Positions 7,105 to 14,052 of a stretch of 34,413 bases of DNA are shown here, one piece after another. Where the stretch lies: positions 1 to 34,413 of IMG/VR virus record IMGVR_UViG_3300043425_000901. The stretch is one strand, 5' to 3'. The notes under the pieces were generated by a model. That model made no database searches. It was not told the origin of the DNA and saw only the letters and a program-made list of their open reading frames with translations. How positions within the stretch are numbered: position 1 is the stretch's first letter; each line of letters starts with the position of its first letter. Source of the DNA: a virus. The translations under genes and the position numbers were made by a program.

Positions 7105-8145
7105 TCACTGCTGCGGCGGAGCGGCGGGCTTTGGAGACAGGTCGAGCGGCGGGAGGCTGATCAGCTCGTCCGGGCAGATCACCGGATCGACATATACCTC
7201 CTGCAGCCTGGGGTCTGCGTGATCCAGTAGCTTCGTGGCTGCGGCCCGGCCGCCTGCGAGCGCCGCCAAAGACGCTGCCGTGCGGCGGAAGCCGTGAAAG
7301 CCCCTGTAACGGACGCCTGCCAGCCTGCAGATCAGCTTGAGGCTATTCCACTGCGAGCGGCTCGTCCTGTCCCATGGCCACACGAGCTGCTCTGCGGCCC
7401 CCTGGAACGCCCGCAGCTGGTGGGCGAGGTCGGTGGTGATGCTCCGCTCTATGTCGCGAGTGCGGCCCTTTCGCGTCTCGCCCAGGAACGTCATCGTCCG
7501 ACGCTCGAGGTCGACCTGCCCCCAGCGGATCGAAGTGAGAGCCGTGAAGCGTTCGCCGGTGCAGTAGGCCGCGTAGATCAACGTCGACCACCACCACGCC
7601 GACGGTAGGCCGCCCGTCTTTCCGCAGCGGCGACGCGCCCGCAGGATCAGTTTTGCGATGTCCTCGGACGTGTAGGCCCTGCCAGACGGCGACCGCTTCG
7701 GCACCTTCACTGGCGGAAGCTCTGGGTGTTGCCCGGTCCAGCCTTTGCGGGCCGCGAGCTCCCATGCTGCCTGGATCATGTTCAGATCCTTCTGGACAGT
7801 CGCGGCAGAAGGCAGGCGGCCACGCCACCGCGGCGTTGTCGCCCGCCATCGCAGATACCTCGCCATGATCAGGTCTTCGAGGTCGGTGATCGTCCCCTCT
7901 CTGCCGAGGAAGTCTCTGATCCTGTCGGCAAGCTGCGAGTAGAGCAGTGCTGTCTTTGGGTCGAGGTTCCGCAGCTCGACGTGACGATCGAACAGCTCGC
8001 GAAGTGGCATCGGTTGCATCTGTGGGCTCCTTCGGCCGGAGCGCACAAATGTACAGCGGAACCACTCCCGCCGCCTCCACTCGAACTTCTCCAGGCCACC
8101 CCCGATCATACCCGGGGGCCTGGGGAAGATTCGCAGTCTAGGCAA
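7105..8145 (-). CDS. int: Tyrosine recombinase (phage integrase)
   Basis: A 346-residue tyrosine recombinase, numbered from a TTG start at 8145; an ATG at 8109 (334 residues) is also possible. Residues about 46-140 form the core-binding SAM-like domain (LRELFDRHVELRN; DLIMARYLRWR). The catalytic domain carries every expected residue: Arg199 (CTGERFTALT), Lys226 (ETRKGR), His284 and Arg287 (HGFRR), His309 (LLDHADP) and nucleophile Tyr318 (QEVYVDP). It would catalyse integration and, with the excisionase-like protein encoded divergently 38 bases away, excision. Its position between a secreted cargo gene and an early control region, with no bacterial DNA on either side, is that of the attP-containing circular phage form. 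Confidence 0.93.
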   Translation of the reverse strand: MPRLRIFPRPPGMIGGGLEKFEWRRREWFRCTFVRSGRRSPQMQPMPLRELFDRHVELRNLDPKTALLYSQLADRIRDFLGREGTITDLEDLIMARYLRWRATTPRWRGRLPSAATVQKDLNMIQAAWELAARKGWTGQHPELPPVKVPKRSPSGRAYTSEDIAKLILRARRRCGKTGGLPSAWWWSTLIYAAYCTGERFTALTSIRWGQVDLERRTMTFLGETRKGRTRDIERSITTDLAHQLRAFQGAAEQLVWPWDRTSRSQWNSLKLICRLAGVRYRGFHGFRRTAASLAALAGGRAAATKLLDHADPRLQEVYVDPVICPDELISLPPLDLSPKPAAPPQQ

Positions 8146-8148
8146 CGC

Positions 8149-8176
8149 TTGCCTATTAAACCGCCGTCGGTACTAT
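8149..8176 (+). promoter_or_regulatory. Predicted sigma70 promoter of the excisionase-like gene
   Basis: TTGCCT (8149-8154) is followed after 16 bases by TACTAT (8171-8176). Transcription would begin at about 8183, directly at the ATG at 8184, so the mRNA would be leaderless if that start is used. The -35 overlaps the first codons of the divergent integrase gene. The -10 lies in a copy of the CCGnnGnCGGTACTAnT repeat also seen at 8480. Confidence 0.5.
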
Positions 8177-8183
8177 TCCGAGG

Positions 8184-8414
8184 ATGGTCGCCGTGAAGAA
8201 CGACAAGGGCCGGGAAATGGTGAGCTGCAGCGATGCAGCACAGGAATACGACTGCACCATGTCCTACATGCGGCGGCTGGCCCGCGAGGGCCGCGTCCGG
8301 GCCGAAGAGCACGCCGGGGTGTGGTGGTTCGACCTCGAGGACGTCCGCAAGCTCTCAGAGCGGCAGGACGAGGGCCGCAAGCGGAAGCGGTCGCAGGGGT
8401 TCCAGGCCAACTGA
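8184..8414 (+). CDS. xis: Excisionase-like small HTH DNA-binding protein
   Basis: A 76-residue protein encoded divergently from int. It has a MerR/excisionase-type winged helix: SCSDAAQEYDCTMSYMRRLAREGRV (two parts), then an aromatic wing (AGVWWFDLEDVRKL) and a basic tail (EGRKRKRSQ). Such proteins bend DNA at attachment sites and steer integrases to excision; some are regulators instead. The ATG at 8184 has GAGG directly against it, too close for a normal ribosome site, so translation may be leaderless from the promoter at 8149-8176 or begin at ATG 8217 (65 residues), still keeping the whole HTH. The gene symbol is based on position and fold, not on proven function. Confidence 0.7.
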   Translation: MVAVKNDKGREMVSCSDAAQEYDCTMSYMRRLAREGRVRAEEHAGVWWFDLEDVRKLSERQDEGRKRKRSQGFQAN

Positions 8415-8466
8415 CGTCGTCGCCCTGGGCCGAAAAGACACCCGTCGGGATTTTGATTTATCCCCG

Positions 8467-8495
8467 TTGACTTATGGTGCCGATGGCGGTACTAA
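8467..8495 (+). promoter_or_regulatory. Strong predicted sigma70 promoter for the early genes
   Basis: TTGACT (8467-8472), a 17-base spacer and TACTAA (8490-8495) form the best promoter match noticed in the window. The spacer and -10 overlap the second operator-like repeat (8480-8496). It points toward the early operon starting at 8816. No long gene lies between 8415 and 8815, so this gap of about 400 bases is mainly regulatory, with one possible 48-residue ORF inside it. Confidence 0.6.
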
Positions 8496-8576
8496 TGCTC
8501 CCGCTGGCGGACGACGCCCGGGACGGCCCGGCAGCGAGCCTGGCCTGAAGGATGCTCCCTGCCACGGATGGCTCTT

Positions 8577-8723
8577 ATGCGACTGCAACTCAATCGCGTG
8601 TTCGAGTCCTTGGTGCTGATTCGCATCGGCCAGGATCTGGGCGCCGACACGCCAGCGGCCCGCGTCGTTCACGACCTGCTCGAGCTGCTGGCCTCACTGC
8701 CCATCAGTTTTTTTCTTGGCTGA
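8577..8723 (+). CDS. Possible 48-residue small protein in the control region
   Basis: A short frame with ATG at 8577 and TGA at 8721-8723. The peptide starts MRLQLNRVFESLVLIRIGQDLG and ends LLELLASLPISFFLG (listed as separate ends). It looks protein-like, with two amphipathic or hydrophobic helical segments. A GGATGG element 6-11 bases upstream is only a weak ribosome site. It lies between the strong early promoter and the third repeat, where small regulatory phage proteins often occur. It has no recognised family and may be chance coding. Confidence 0.35.
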   Translation: MRLQLNRVFESLVLIRIGQDLGADTPAARVVHDLLELLASLPISFFLG

Positions 8724-8815
8724 ATGGTACCGATGGCGAAACTTAACGATGGCCCCTTGACCATGCACTGATCGTTTGTTCAGGTACCCCCTAACCCCAC
8801 CCAGGAGCCCCCCAC

Positions 8816-9076
8816 ATGGCACACGATCGCGAATACGCCGCCGCAATCGCCGGCATGCACGAGCACACGCCGAGCCCCGTGTGTCGGCTGATCGACGGCC
8901 AGCTCGTCGAGGCGTACTTCGTCAACAGCCCCATCCGGTTCATCCGCGACGGCGAGACGCTCAAAGGCACCGTCGTCGAGGTGCTGACGGACACGCTCTA
9001 CCACGTTCGCCGATACGTCCCGGACGTGGGCTACGAGCACTACGCGGTGGACGCGTCGGAGACGGTGCCGTTCTGA
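8816..9076 (+). CDS. Early protein of unknown function
   Basis: An 86-residue protein, first of the early operon, with AGGAG 8 bases before its ATG. The sequence (CRLIDGQLVEAYFVNSP, GETLKGTVVEVLTDTLYHVRRYVPDV) is beta-rich and reads like a small SH3-like or OB-like barrel. It ends ETVPF, somewhat like the acidic or hydrophobic tips of ssDNA-associated proteins, though without the acidic run. No family can be named. Downstream is a 133-base gap (9077-9209) in which I see only the ribosome site of the ATPase gene. Confidence 0.65.
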   Translation: MAHDREYAAAIAGMHEHTPSPVCRLIDGQLVEAYFVNSPIRFIRDGETLKGTVVEVLTDTLYHVRRYVPDVGYEHYAVDASETVPF

Positions 9077-9209
9077 GGAAACACCAGGACCGCAGCCAGC
9101 GGAGCTGGCCAGCGGAAGGAGCGGGCGGAGCCCGAGCAGCAGGGACGCGATTCATCACCCGCCGAGCACGACGCGAAGCGGGACTCACTCACCAGAAAGG
9201 GACAAGGCA

Positions 9210-10157
9210 ATGGGCGTTCTCAAGATCACTCGCGGTATTCAGCAGGCACCCGTTCGCGGCTGCATCTACGGCGACGAAGGCATCGGCAAGACCACGCTGG
9301 CCGTGGCGTTCCCAAACCCGATCGTGCTCGACACCGAGGACGGCTCGCGGCACCTCGACGTTGCCCGGGTGGCGATCCACGACTGGAAGTCGCTCACGCT
9401 GGCCCTGGCCGAGCTTGCCGTTCAGCCGCAGGGCTTCCAGACGGTCGTGATCGACTCGGCCGACTGGGCCGAAAAGGCCCTGGCCGAGTGGCTGCTGGAG
9501 TCGTCCGACAAGAAGTCGATCGAGGACTTCGGCTTCGGCAAGGGCTACACGATGCTGGCTGAGCACTGGTCCCGCATGCTCGCGGCCTGCGACAAGCTGG
9601 TGGCCGCCGGCATGCACGTCGTGTTTGTGGCCCATGCAAAGGTGGTGCGGACGAGCCCGCCAGACCAGACGGACGGGTACGACCGCTACGAGCTCAAGCT
9701 CTCGAAACAGGTCGCCCCGGCCCTGAAAGAGTGGGTCGATTTGCTGCTGTTCGCGAACTACCAGACGCGTCTGGTCGAGGGCTCGGACGGCCGCATGAAG
9801 GCCAAGGGCGGAAAGGAGCGGATCCTCCACGCCGAGCACGCCGCCGCCTGGGACGCGAAGAACCGATTCGGCCTGCCCGCCTCGATGCCCATGGAGATCG
9901 GGCAGCTGCGGCCGATCTTCGGCAAGCCGGTCGCGAAGGCGGACGCCAAGGAGTCGGCCGACGCGTTCGAGCGGGCCACCAAGCGGATCGCCTCGGCCAC
10001 GACCGTGAGCGAGCTCGGCCGGATCGGCGACCGCGTCGACGAGCTGGCGAGCCTCGGCCAGCTGACCGCCGAGCAGGCCGACGAGCTGCGGGCTCGTGTC
10101 GGCCGCCGCCACGACCAGATCGAGCCGCAGGAGGCATCGACCAATGGCGTGGCATGA
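9210..10157 (+). CDS. Sak4-like / AAA_24 RecA-fold ATPase
   Basis: A 315-residue P-loop ATPase. The Walker A motif is GDEGIGKTT (residues 21-29), followed by LDTEDGSRHLDV. The Walker B is TVVIDSADW (78-86), and VVFVAHAKV lies further on. This layout is that of the phage AAA_24 family, which includes Sak4-type single-strand annealing recombinases that work with a phage ssDNA-binding protein. The next gene, overlapping by 14 bases, encodes just such a DUF669-like partner, a common phage pair. The C-terminal 70 residues are helical and charged. It probably acts in recombination-dependent replication or repair of phage DNA. The ATPase family is sure; the Sak4 subgroup is probable. Confidence 0.85.
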   Translation: MGVLKITRGIQQAPVRGCIYGDEGIGKTTLAVAFPNPIVLDTEDGSRHLDVARVAIHDWKSLTLALAELAVQPQGFQTVVIDSADWAEKALAEWLLESSDKKSIEDFGFGKGYTMLAEHWSRMLAACDKLVAAGMHVVFVAHAKVVRTSPPDQTDGYDRYELKLSKQVAPALKEWVDLLLFANYQTRLVEGSDGRMKAKGGKERILHAEHAAAWDAKNRFGLPASMPMEIGQLRPIFGKPVAKADAKESADAFERATKRIASATTVSELGRIGDRVDELASLGQLTAEQADELRARVGRRHDQIEPQEASTNGVA

Positions 10158-10683
10158 CAGCTGGACCCAGATGAAGAAGAAGCCCACCCCCAAGGAGACG
10201 ACGAGCATGGACTGGCCGATCGACGACGACGAGCCCGAGACGCAGACGCAGACGACGCAGTACGAGCGGCTGGAGGTGCCCGAGGGCACACACGAGCTGC
10301 AGATCCACCAGGTGCTGCCGAGCGACGAGCAGCTCGAGCTACGGCTCGTCCACGACGACCCGCAGTACGGCTGGGTCTTCCTGCGGCTCAAGCGCGGGCA
10401 GAAGTGGGCCAAGGCCCTGGTCAAGCAGCTCGCGAAGGCCCTCGGCATGACGGCCCAGGACTGGGCAGACACCGACAAGGGCGACCTTGTCGGGCGGCGC
10501 GTTCGGGCCGTGATCGAGCACAAGGTCAAGGGCGACCGGATGTACGTCAACGTCGTCGGCTTCGAGCCGCAGGCCGCGACGGCGCCGCAAGAGCCCGCCA
10601 AGCCCTCGCCCGTGGCCAGGACGCCTGCCGCCAAGGTGCGGGCGGCAAGCCCCGACATCGGCAACGACGACATCCCGTTCTGA
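10144..10683 (+). CDS. DUF669-like ssDNA-binding protein
   Basis: 179 residues from ATG 10144 (AGGAGG 8 bases upstream) or 158 from ATG 10207 (AAGGAG 9 bases upstream); the shorter form starts MDWPIDDDEPE and looks the more natural N-terminus. The core (YERLEVPEGTHELQIHQV, WVFLRLKRGQKW, LVGRRVRAVIEHKVKGDRMYVNVVGF, given as separate segments) is an OB-like beta barrel. The last residues are DIGNDDIPF, an acidic tip almost identical in style to SSB C-termini, which recruit partner proteins. With the upstream ATPase it forms a recombination/replication pair. DUF669-like proteins are common in phage early operons; ssDNA binding is inferred from the tip and context. Confidence 0.75.
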   Translation: MAWHDSWTQMKKKPTPKETTSMDWPIDDDEPETQTQTTQYERLEVPEGTHELQIHQVLPSDEQLELRLVHDDPQYGWVFLRLKRGQKWAKALVKQLAKALGMTAQDWADTDKGDLVGRRVRAVIEHKVKGDRMYVNVVGFEPQAATAPQEPAKPSPVARTPAAKVRAASPDIGNDDIPF

Positions 10684-10743
10684 GCATGCGGCCGGGCGCG
10701 TGCCCCGGCCGAGGTTGGTTGGTTCTCACGGAGGAGACTTCGC

Positions 10744-11058
10744 ATGAGGTGGATGGTTTTCATGACTCTTGCCCTTCTCGTCGGTGCCATCGAGGCCCGG
10801 GCCGAGCAGGTGCTCACGGTGACGACGATCGTGTCGGCCCAGCAGGCCGCCGAGGACATGGCCCGTACGGGCGTCCTGCGGCACTGCGGCCGGGCCGGTG
10901 GCCGTCGCGAGGGGATCGGATTCAGCACCGCGAGCCCCGACGCCGCGATCCGCAGCTGCTGCTACTACGCCGACGCCATGCGGGGCCGCTACCGCATCGT
11001 CGAGCGCGGGGTGGCCCGCGGCCCGCGGGGCTGGTTCGCGGTCGTTCGGTACGAGTGA
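10744..11058 (+). CDS. Small secreted protein with paired-cysteine motif
   Basis: A 104-residue protein with a strong GGAGGAG site. The first 21 residues (MRWMVFMTLALLVGAIEARA) are a signal peptide with A-R-A cleavage before EQV. The mature part contains VLRHCGR, GIGFSTASPDAAIRSCCYYAD and a C-terminal beta segment RYRIVERGVARGPRGWFAVVRY (split motifs). The Cys and Cys-Cys pattern suggests disulfides in an extracytoplasmic protein. Similar short secreted proteins with CCY motifs are, in my recollection, frequent in Planctomycetes. An exported protein inside a DNA-replication operon is out of place: candidates are superinfection exclusion or host-envelope modification, both unproven. Confidence 0.75.
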   Translation: MRWMVFMTLALLVGAIEARAEQVLTVTTIVSAQQAAEDMARTGVLRHCGRAGGRREGIGFSTASPDAAIRSCCYYADAMRGRYRIVERGVARGPRGWFAVVRYE

Positions 11059-11223
11059 TTCACGCCGGCCCGCCCTGGCCCCGCCTCGCATCGGGCGGAA
11101 TGGGCTCGTGAGCTGTGAGAGCGAGACATCCACAGCAGCTGCAGACGGCGTTTCGCACCTTCCGCCGGGCTGCAGCCGGATGCCCCACGACACGGGGCCA
11201 ATACACGGACGACGAGGTGAGGC

Positions 11224-11376
11224 ATGGGAAAGACGATCGCCACAGAGGACCAGGTCGTGAGGCTCGCCCGGCAGGGCGTGGACGCAAGGAATATCGCCGT
11301 GCGGCTCGGATGCTCGACCTCGACGGTCTGGCGGCTGCTGCGGCGAAACAAGAGGCAGCGGGAGGCCGTCAAGTGA
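11224..11376 (+). CDS. 50-residue HTH protein
   Basis: A short frame with an excellent GAGGTGAGG site before ATG 11224. The peptide MGKTIATEDQVVRLARQGVD plus ARNIAVRLGCSTSTVWRLLRR is a textbook resolvase/Trp-repressor-like helix-turn-helix, with a basic tail (NKRQREAVK). It probably binds DNA and is a candidate early regulator. The stop overlaps the GTG start of the next gene (GTGA). The preceding gap 11059-11223 (165 bases) shows no convincing gene. Confidence 0.7.
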   Translation: MGKTIATEDQVVRLARQGVDARNIAVRLGCSTSTVWRLLRRNKRQREAVK

Positions 11377-11633
11377 CGCAGGTCTACAGAGCAGAGCCGT
11401 TCGATCGCGTTGACCGCACGGACGGCTGCTACGTCTACATCCAGGAAGGGCAGGCGGTCGTCATCGACGGCAAGCCCATGGTCAAGCTCGGCGGCGGCGC
11501 CTACTGGCCGGCCGATGGCTGGTACAGCACCCGCGAGGAAGCCATGGCCGCGATCGCATGCCGGATCGAGGACTGGGGGCACAAGCTGCTGGCCCAGGCC
11601 GAGCGCTTGCGGAGAGGGGGGGGCGGGGCATGA
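11373..11633 (+). CDS. Early protein of unknown function
   Basis: An 86-residue protein. The GTG at 11373 is chosen because it overlaps the preceding stop in the usual coupled way, with GGGAGG upstream. The N-terminal two-thirds are beta-rich (VYRAEPFDRVDR, CYVYIQEGQAVVIDGKPMVKLGGG, YWPADGWYSTREEAMAAIA), ending in a short helix with KLLAQAERL. The W-Y-S-T-R-E-E-A segment looks like the end of a small double-psi or WGR-like fold, but no family is recognised. It ends with an ATGA overlap into the next gene. Confidence 0.65.
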   Translation: MTQVYRAEPFDRVDRTDGCYVYIQEGQAVVIDGKPMVKLGGGAYWPADGWYSTREEAMAAIACRIEDWGHKLLAQAERLRRGGGGA

Positions 11634-11887
11634 GTCGACGCGTGAACGAGGACGAGCTGGGGACGATCGACGAGCGCACAGTGAGCCGCTACCTCGAGCG
11701 GGCCGGCCGTCCGCAGATGGCCCAGTACGTCAGGTGGCTCTTTGCATGGGCCGCCGATCACGGCCGCCGCGAGCAGCAGCTGCGGGAAGCGTACGCCCGC
11801 GTGCTCGAGCGACTGCACAAGTACGAGCCGCCAGGGCCGGCGTACGTCCCGCGGGACTACACGCCGCCGGCCGAGGCATCCGACTGA
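11630..11887 (+). CDS. Early helical protein of unknown function
   Basis: An 85-residue protein whose ATG overlaps the preceding stop. It has helices VNEDELGTIDERTVSRYLERA, QMAQYVRWLFAWAADH and REQQLREAYARVLERLHKYE (separate segments), followed by a proline-rich tail. It has no membrane segment or catalytic motif. The middle amphipathic helices could mediate dimerisation. Part of the small-gene early operon between the secreted protein and the winged-helix gene. Confidence 0.6.
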   Translation: MSRRVNEDELGTIDERTVSRYLERAGRPQMAQYVRWLFAWAADHGRREQQLREAYARVLERLHKYEPPGPAYVPRDYTPPAEASD

Positions 11888-11900
11888 GGAGGGCACGACC

Positions 11901-12218
11901 ATGAACAGACCGAGCTGGATCACGCCGCCGATCGAAGAGGCCCTGCCGCTGTGGGGAGCAGCCCGAGCTACGGACCCGGCAACGTCGCACGAGGCTGCGC
12001 GTCGGGCGCCGGTGGCCGGGCACTGCCGGCTGATCTGGGAGGCCCTCGCTGCCGGCCCGGCAGGGCAGACCGAGCTCGCCAGGCGGACGGGCATGACTGT
12101 GGCCGCAGTGTCGAAGCGGCTGCCGGACATGCGGCGGGCAGGGCTGATCGAGCAGGTCGGAGAGACGGTTTCGGCGAGTGGTGGGCGGGAAGCGAAGTAT
12201 GCGGCGACAGTGCGGTGA
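11901..12218 (+). CDS. Winged-helix DNA-binding protein
   Basis: A 105-residue protein with GAGGAGG upstream. The N-terminal PLWGAARATDPATSHEAARRAP contains the ARATDP.TS.EAA signature found before the winged helix in many phage early proteins. Residues about 50-100 form the MarR/ArsR-like fold: LIWEALAAGPAGQTELARRTG, then MTVAAVSKRLPDMRRAGLIEQ, then the wing with a C-terminal REAKYAATV. This is a credible transcription regulator, a candidate for lysis-lysogeny or early control, since no LexA/CI-like peptidase-bearing repressor is visible in the genome. Confidence 0.75.
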   Translation: MNRPSWITPPIEEALPLWGAARATDPATSHEAARRAPVAGHCRLIWEALAAGPAGQTELARRTGMTVAAVSKRLPDMRRAGLIEQVGETVSASGGREAKYAATVR

Positions 12219-12265
12219 CGCACGGCCGAGTATGGCGTCAGGAAACCAAGTAGAGGACCAAACGC

Positions 12266-13138
12266 ATGGCTACGACACTGGGGACTTCGCGCAACGGCGC
12301 GCACGCGATTGCATCGCAGAGGGTTGAAAGGATTTTTGTAACACCGGAAATGGCATCGGACTGGCTGGCCGCAAACACCAACAACAGGCGGCTCGTCAAG
12401 GGCCACGTCGGGTCGTTGGAGGCTGTGCTGCAGCGTGGCGAGTGGATGCTGAACGGTGAGACAATCAAGTTTTCGCGCGAGGGGCGGCTGATTGATGGAC
12501 AGCACAGGTTGCACGCATGCAAAAACGTAGGCATCGGGTTCTGGACGTACGTCGCCTATGGCGTAGAGCCGAAGGCCTTCGACACGATCGATACGAACAT
12601 TCGCACGCGTAAGGCGGCCGACATTTTGAGCATCCACGGCAAGGAGAACGCAACTCATCTCGCCGCGGCAGTCAAGATTCTGTGGCTTTTTGGGCAGACA
12701 GGGCAGGTCTATGAGGGTGGTGGCGGGTTTAACGGATTCAGCCCGAAGCTCTGCCTGGAAGTGATTGAGAGGCGGCCTGGAATCCAAGAGTCCGTGGCTC
12801 GGTGCGGCGGCGTCCGCATGTTCTCTTCGCCGTCCCTCCTCAGCGCGCTGCACTACCTCTTTGCGTGTGCCAATTCTGAGATGGCGTCCGATTTCGTGTC
12901 TGTCATGGCGGAAGGCAGTTCCGAACTGGACAGGCCGTTTCACATCCTGCGAGAGGCGGTCATTAACAGGCGTCTGAGCATACGGCGCATAGGGGCCAGG
13001 CAACTTGCCTTCATGGCGATCAGGTCGTGGAACTCTGAAATCTCGGCCAACTGGATCAAGAAGGTGTACTACAAGCCGAACGAGGAGTTTCCGCAAATCA
13101 CCGGGCTCAACTACGAGCGTCTTGGCGACTACGTCTGA
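12266..13138 (+). CDS. ParB/DGQHR-like phage protein
   Basis: A 290-residue protein. The N-terminal part has the ParB-like nuclease/NTPase fold signature: ITPEMA-type strand (FVTPEMASDWL), NRRLVKGHVGSL, GEWMLNGETIKFSREGRLIDGQHRL with DGQHRL at 77-82. Such proteins are frequent in phages and genomic islands; some act in DNA partition or modification, but most are uncharacterised. The C-terminal 190 residues are helical. Codon use and base composition are visibly less GC-rich than in the neighbours (for example AAAGGATTTTTGTAACACC near 12327), and its ribosome site is weak. It therefore looks like a later arrival in the early operon. Confidence 0.7.
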   Translation: MATTLGTSRNGAHAIASQRVERIFVTPEMASDWLAANTNNRRLVKGHVGSLEAVLQRGEWMLNGETIKFSREGRLIDGQHRLHACKNVGIGFWTYVAYGVEPKAFDTIDTNIRTRKAADILSIHGKENATHLAAAVKILWLFGQTGQVYEGGGGFNGFSPKLCLEVIERRPGIQESVARCGGVRMFSSPSLLSALHYLFACANSEMASDFVSVMAEGSSELDRPFHILREAVINRRLSIRRIGARQLAFMAIRSWNSEISANWIKKVYYKPNEEFPQITGLNYERLGDYV

Positions 13139-13206
13139 CTCGCGCCGCCCTCGTGATAGGCACGATGCCGCTTCGACGCGGCGAGGCGGAATGGAAAGGA
13201 GGCCGC

Positions 13207-14052
13207 ATGGCCGGTGAGTGGATCCCCTACGACGTATGCACACCCCAGAAGCCAGAGGTGCTCGAGCTCGTCGACCGGACCGGCCTGGAGCCGGACCAGA
13301 TCGTCGGGCGGATGGTCATGCTCTGGGGCTGGGCGTCCCTGAACAGCTCGGACGGGACGGCCCGGATGTCCGTCCGGCTGCTCGGGCGTATCTGTGGTGG
13401 CGACGAGGCCTTCTGGCTGGCTGTGCAGGACGTGGGCTGGCTCGTGATCGACGCGGAAAACGGAACTGTGGCGATCCCCGGATGGGAGCGTCGGTTCTCA
13501 AATGCCGCGAAGTCTCGGGCTTTGGCCGCCGTCCGGCACCAGGTCGACAAGGCCAGGGGCGCGTCGCGCCCCCCGCCGGGGCGCGCCGCGCCCCCAGCGG
13601 GGGCGCCGCGCGCCCTAGAGAGAAGAGATAGAGGAGATAGAAATTCTTCTTCTTCCCGCGGGAGCGCTGCGCTTGGCCAGGAGGAGCCGGCAGGCTGGGA
13701 CACGCTGCGGAAGGCCTGGGCCAGCGGCACGGGCCGGCCCTGGAAGCTGCCGGCACCGCCGGACAAGGTGGCCGACAGGCTGGCCGAGGAGGGTTGGTTC
13801 GAGAAGGCCCTGGCGGCGATCGACGCCCTGCCACGGTGCAAGTACTTCCGGGATCCGGTGACGCTGCCGCAGCTGCTGGCCCCGGGCTTCGTGGACAATG
13901 TGCTTGGCGGGCAGTTCGACAATCCCCGCGAACAGCGTGGCCCGGCACGCCTGGACGACAAGCCGCCGCCCCAGGGGTGGACCGGCGACGACGCAGCCCG
14001 GTTCGAGGCCACTAAGAGGGCCATGATCGCGAAGCTCAAGGAGGCCGTATGA
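13207..14052 (+). CDS. Replication initiator-like protein (phage O / replisome organiser type)
   Basis: A 281-residue protein from ATG 13207, which has a strong AAAGGAGG site. Residues 1-100 form a winged-helix initiator-type domain (GEWIPYDVCTPQKPEVLELV, RTGLEPDQIVGRMVMLWGWA, RLLGRICGGDEAFWLAV). Residues about 115-160 are a low-complexity Pro/Arg/Ser linker coded by striking DNA repeats. Residues about 160-280 form a second helical domain (WDTLRKAWASGTGRPW, WFEKALAAIDALPRCKYFRDPVTLPQLL) similar to C-terminal parts of phage replisome organisers. As in lambda O, the repeats inside the gene could be the origin the protein binds. No helicase or polymerase is encoded, so host machinery would be loaded. 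Confidence 0.7.
   Translation: MAGEWIPYDVCTPQKPEVLELVDRTGLEPDQIVGRMVMLWGWASLNSSDGTARMSVRLLGRICGGDEAFWLAVQDVGWLVIDAENGTVAIPGWERRFSNAAKSRALAAVRHQVDKARGASRPPPGRAAPPAGAPRALERRDRGDRNSSSSRGSAALGQEEPAGWDTLRKAWASGTGRPWKLPAPPDKVADRLAEEGWFEKALAAIDALPRCKYFRDPVTLPQLLAPGFVDNVLGGQFDNPREQRGPARLDDKPPPQGWTGDDAARFEATKRAMIAKLKEAV
13556..13656 (+). repeat. Three GC-rich palindromic iterons plus purine-rich tract; candidate replication origin
   Basis: Three 17-base dyads lie in tandem: 13556-13572 (GGGGCGCGTCGCGCCCC), 13578-13594 (GGGGCGCGCCGCGCCCC) and 13599-13615 (GGGGGCGCCGCGCGCCC). Their starts are 22 and 21 bases apart, two helical turns. Immediately after comes a low-GC, purine-rich stretch (13616-13640) with GAGATAG twice, running into AAATTCTTCTTCTTC. 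Iterons inside an initiator gene beside an easily melted tract match the lambdoid origin layout. The repeats are seen directly; origin function is inferred. Confidence 0.6.

Larger units (their letters stand above)
8161..8746 (+). repeat. Three dispersed operator-like repeats in the control region
   Basis: A 17-base element occurs at 8161-8177 (CCGCCGTCGGTACTATT), 8480-8496 (CCGATGGCGGTACTAAT) and 8730-8746 (CCGATGGCGAAACTTAA). The first two each contain the -10 box of a good predicted promoter. The second and third extend upstream as a longer similarity including TTGACT/TTGGCT and ATGGTnCCGATGGCG. Similar elements placed over promoters beside int/xis are typical of binding sites for a phage repressor or excisionase, or of duplicated promoters. 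The repeats are seen directly; the binding role is inferred. Confidence 0.55.

Noticed and set aside
8590-8640. GTTCGAGTCC resembles a tRNA T-loop, suggesting a tRNA or tRNA-derived attP core
   Set aside because: The flanking bases cannot form the T stem (GCGTG against CCTTG) and no anticodon or acceptor arms can be found.
8757-8785. TTGACC with a possible -10 near 8780 as a further early promoter
   Set aside because: The candidate -10 (TCAGGT) is too poor; the TTGACT-17-TACTAA promoter at 8467 is a far better match.
9189-10928. 579-residue minus-strand frame over the ATPase and DUF669-like genes
   Set aside because: Low-complexity shadow sequence; the + strand has Walker motifs, ribosome sites and overlaps.
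11059-11223. Possible gene in the gap before the 50-residue HTH protein
   Set aside because: Open frames there are Arg-, Pro- and Ser-rich without ribosome sites and have no protein-like pattern.
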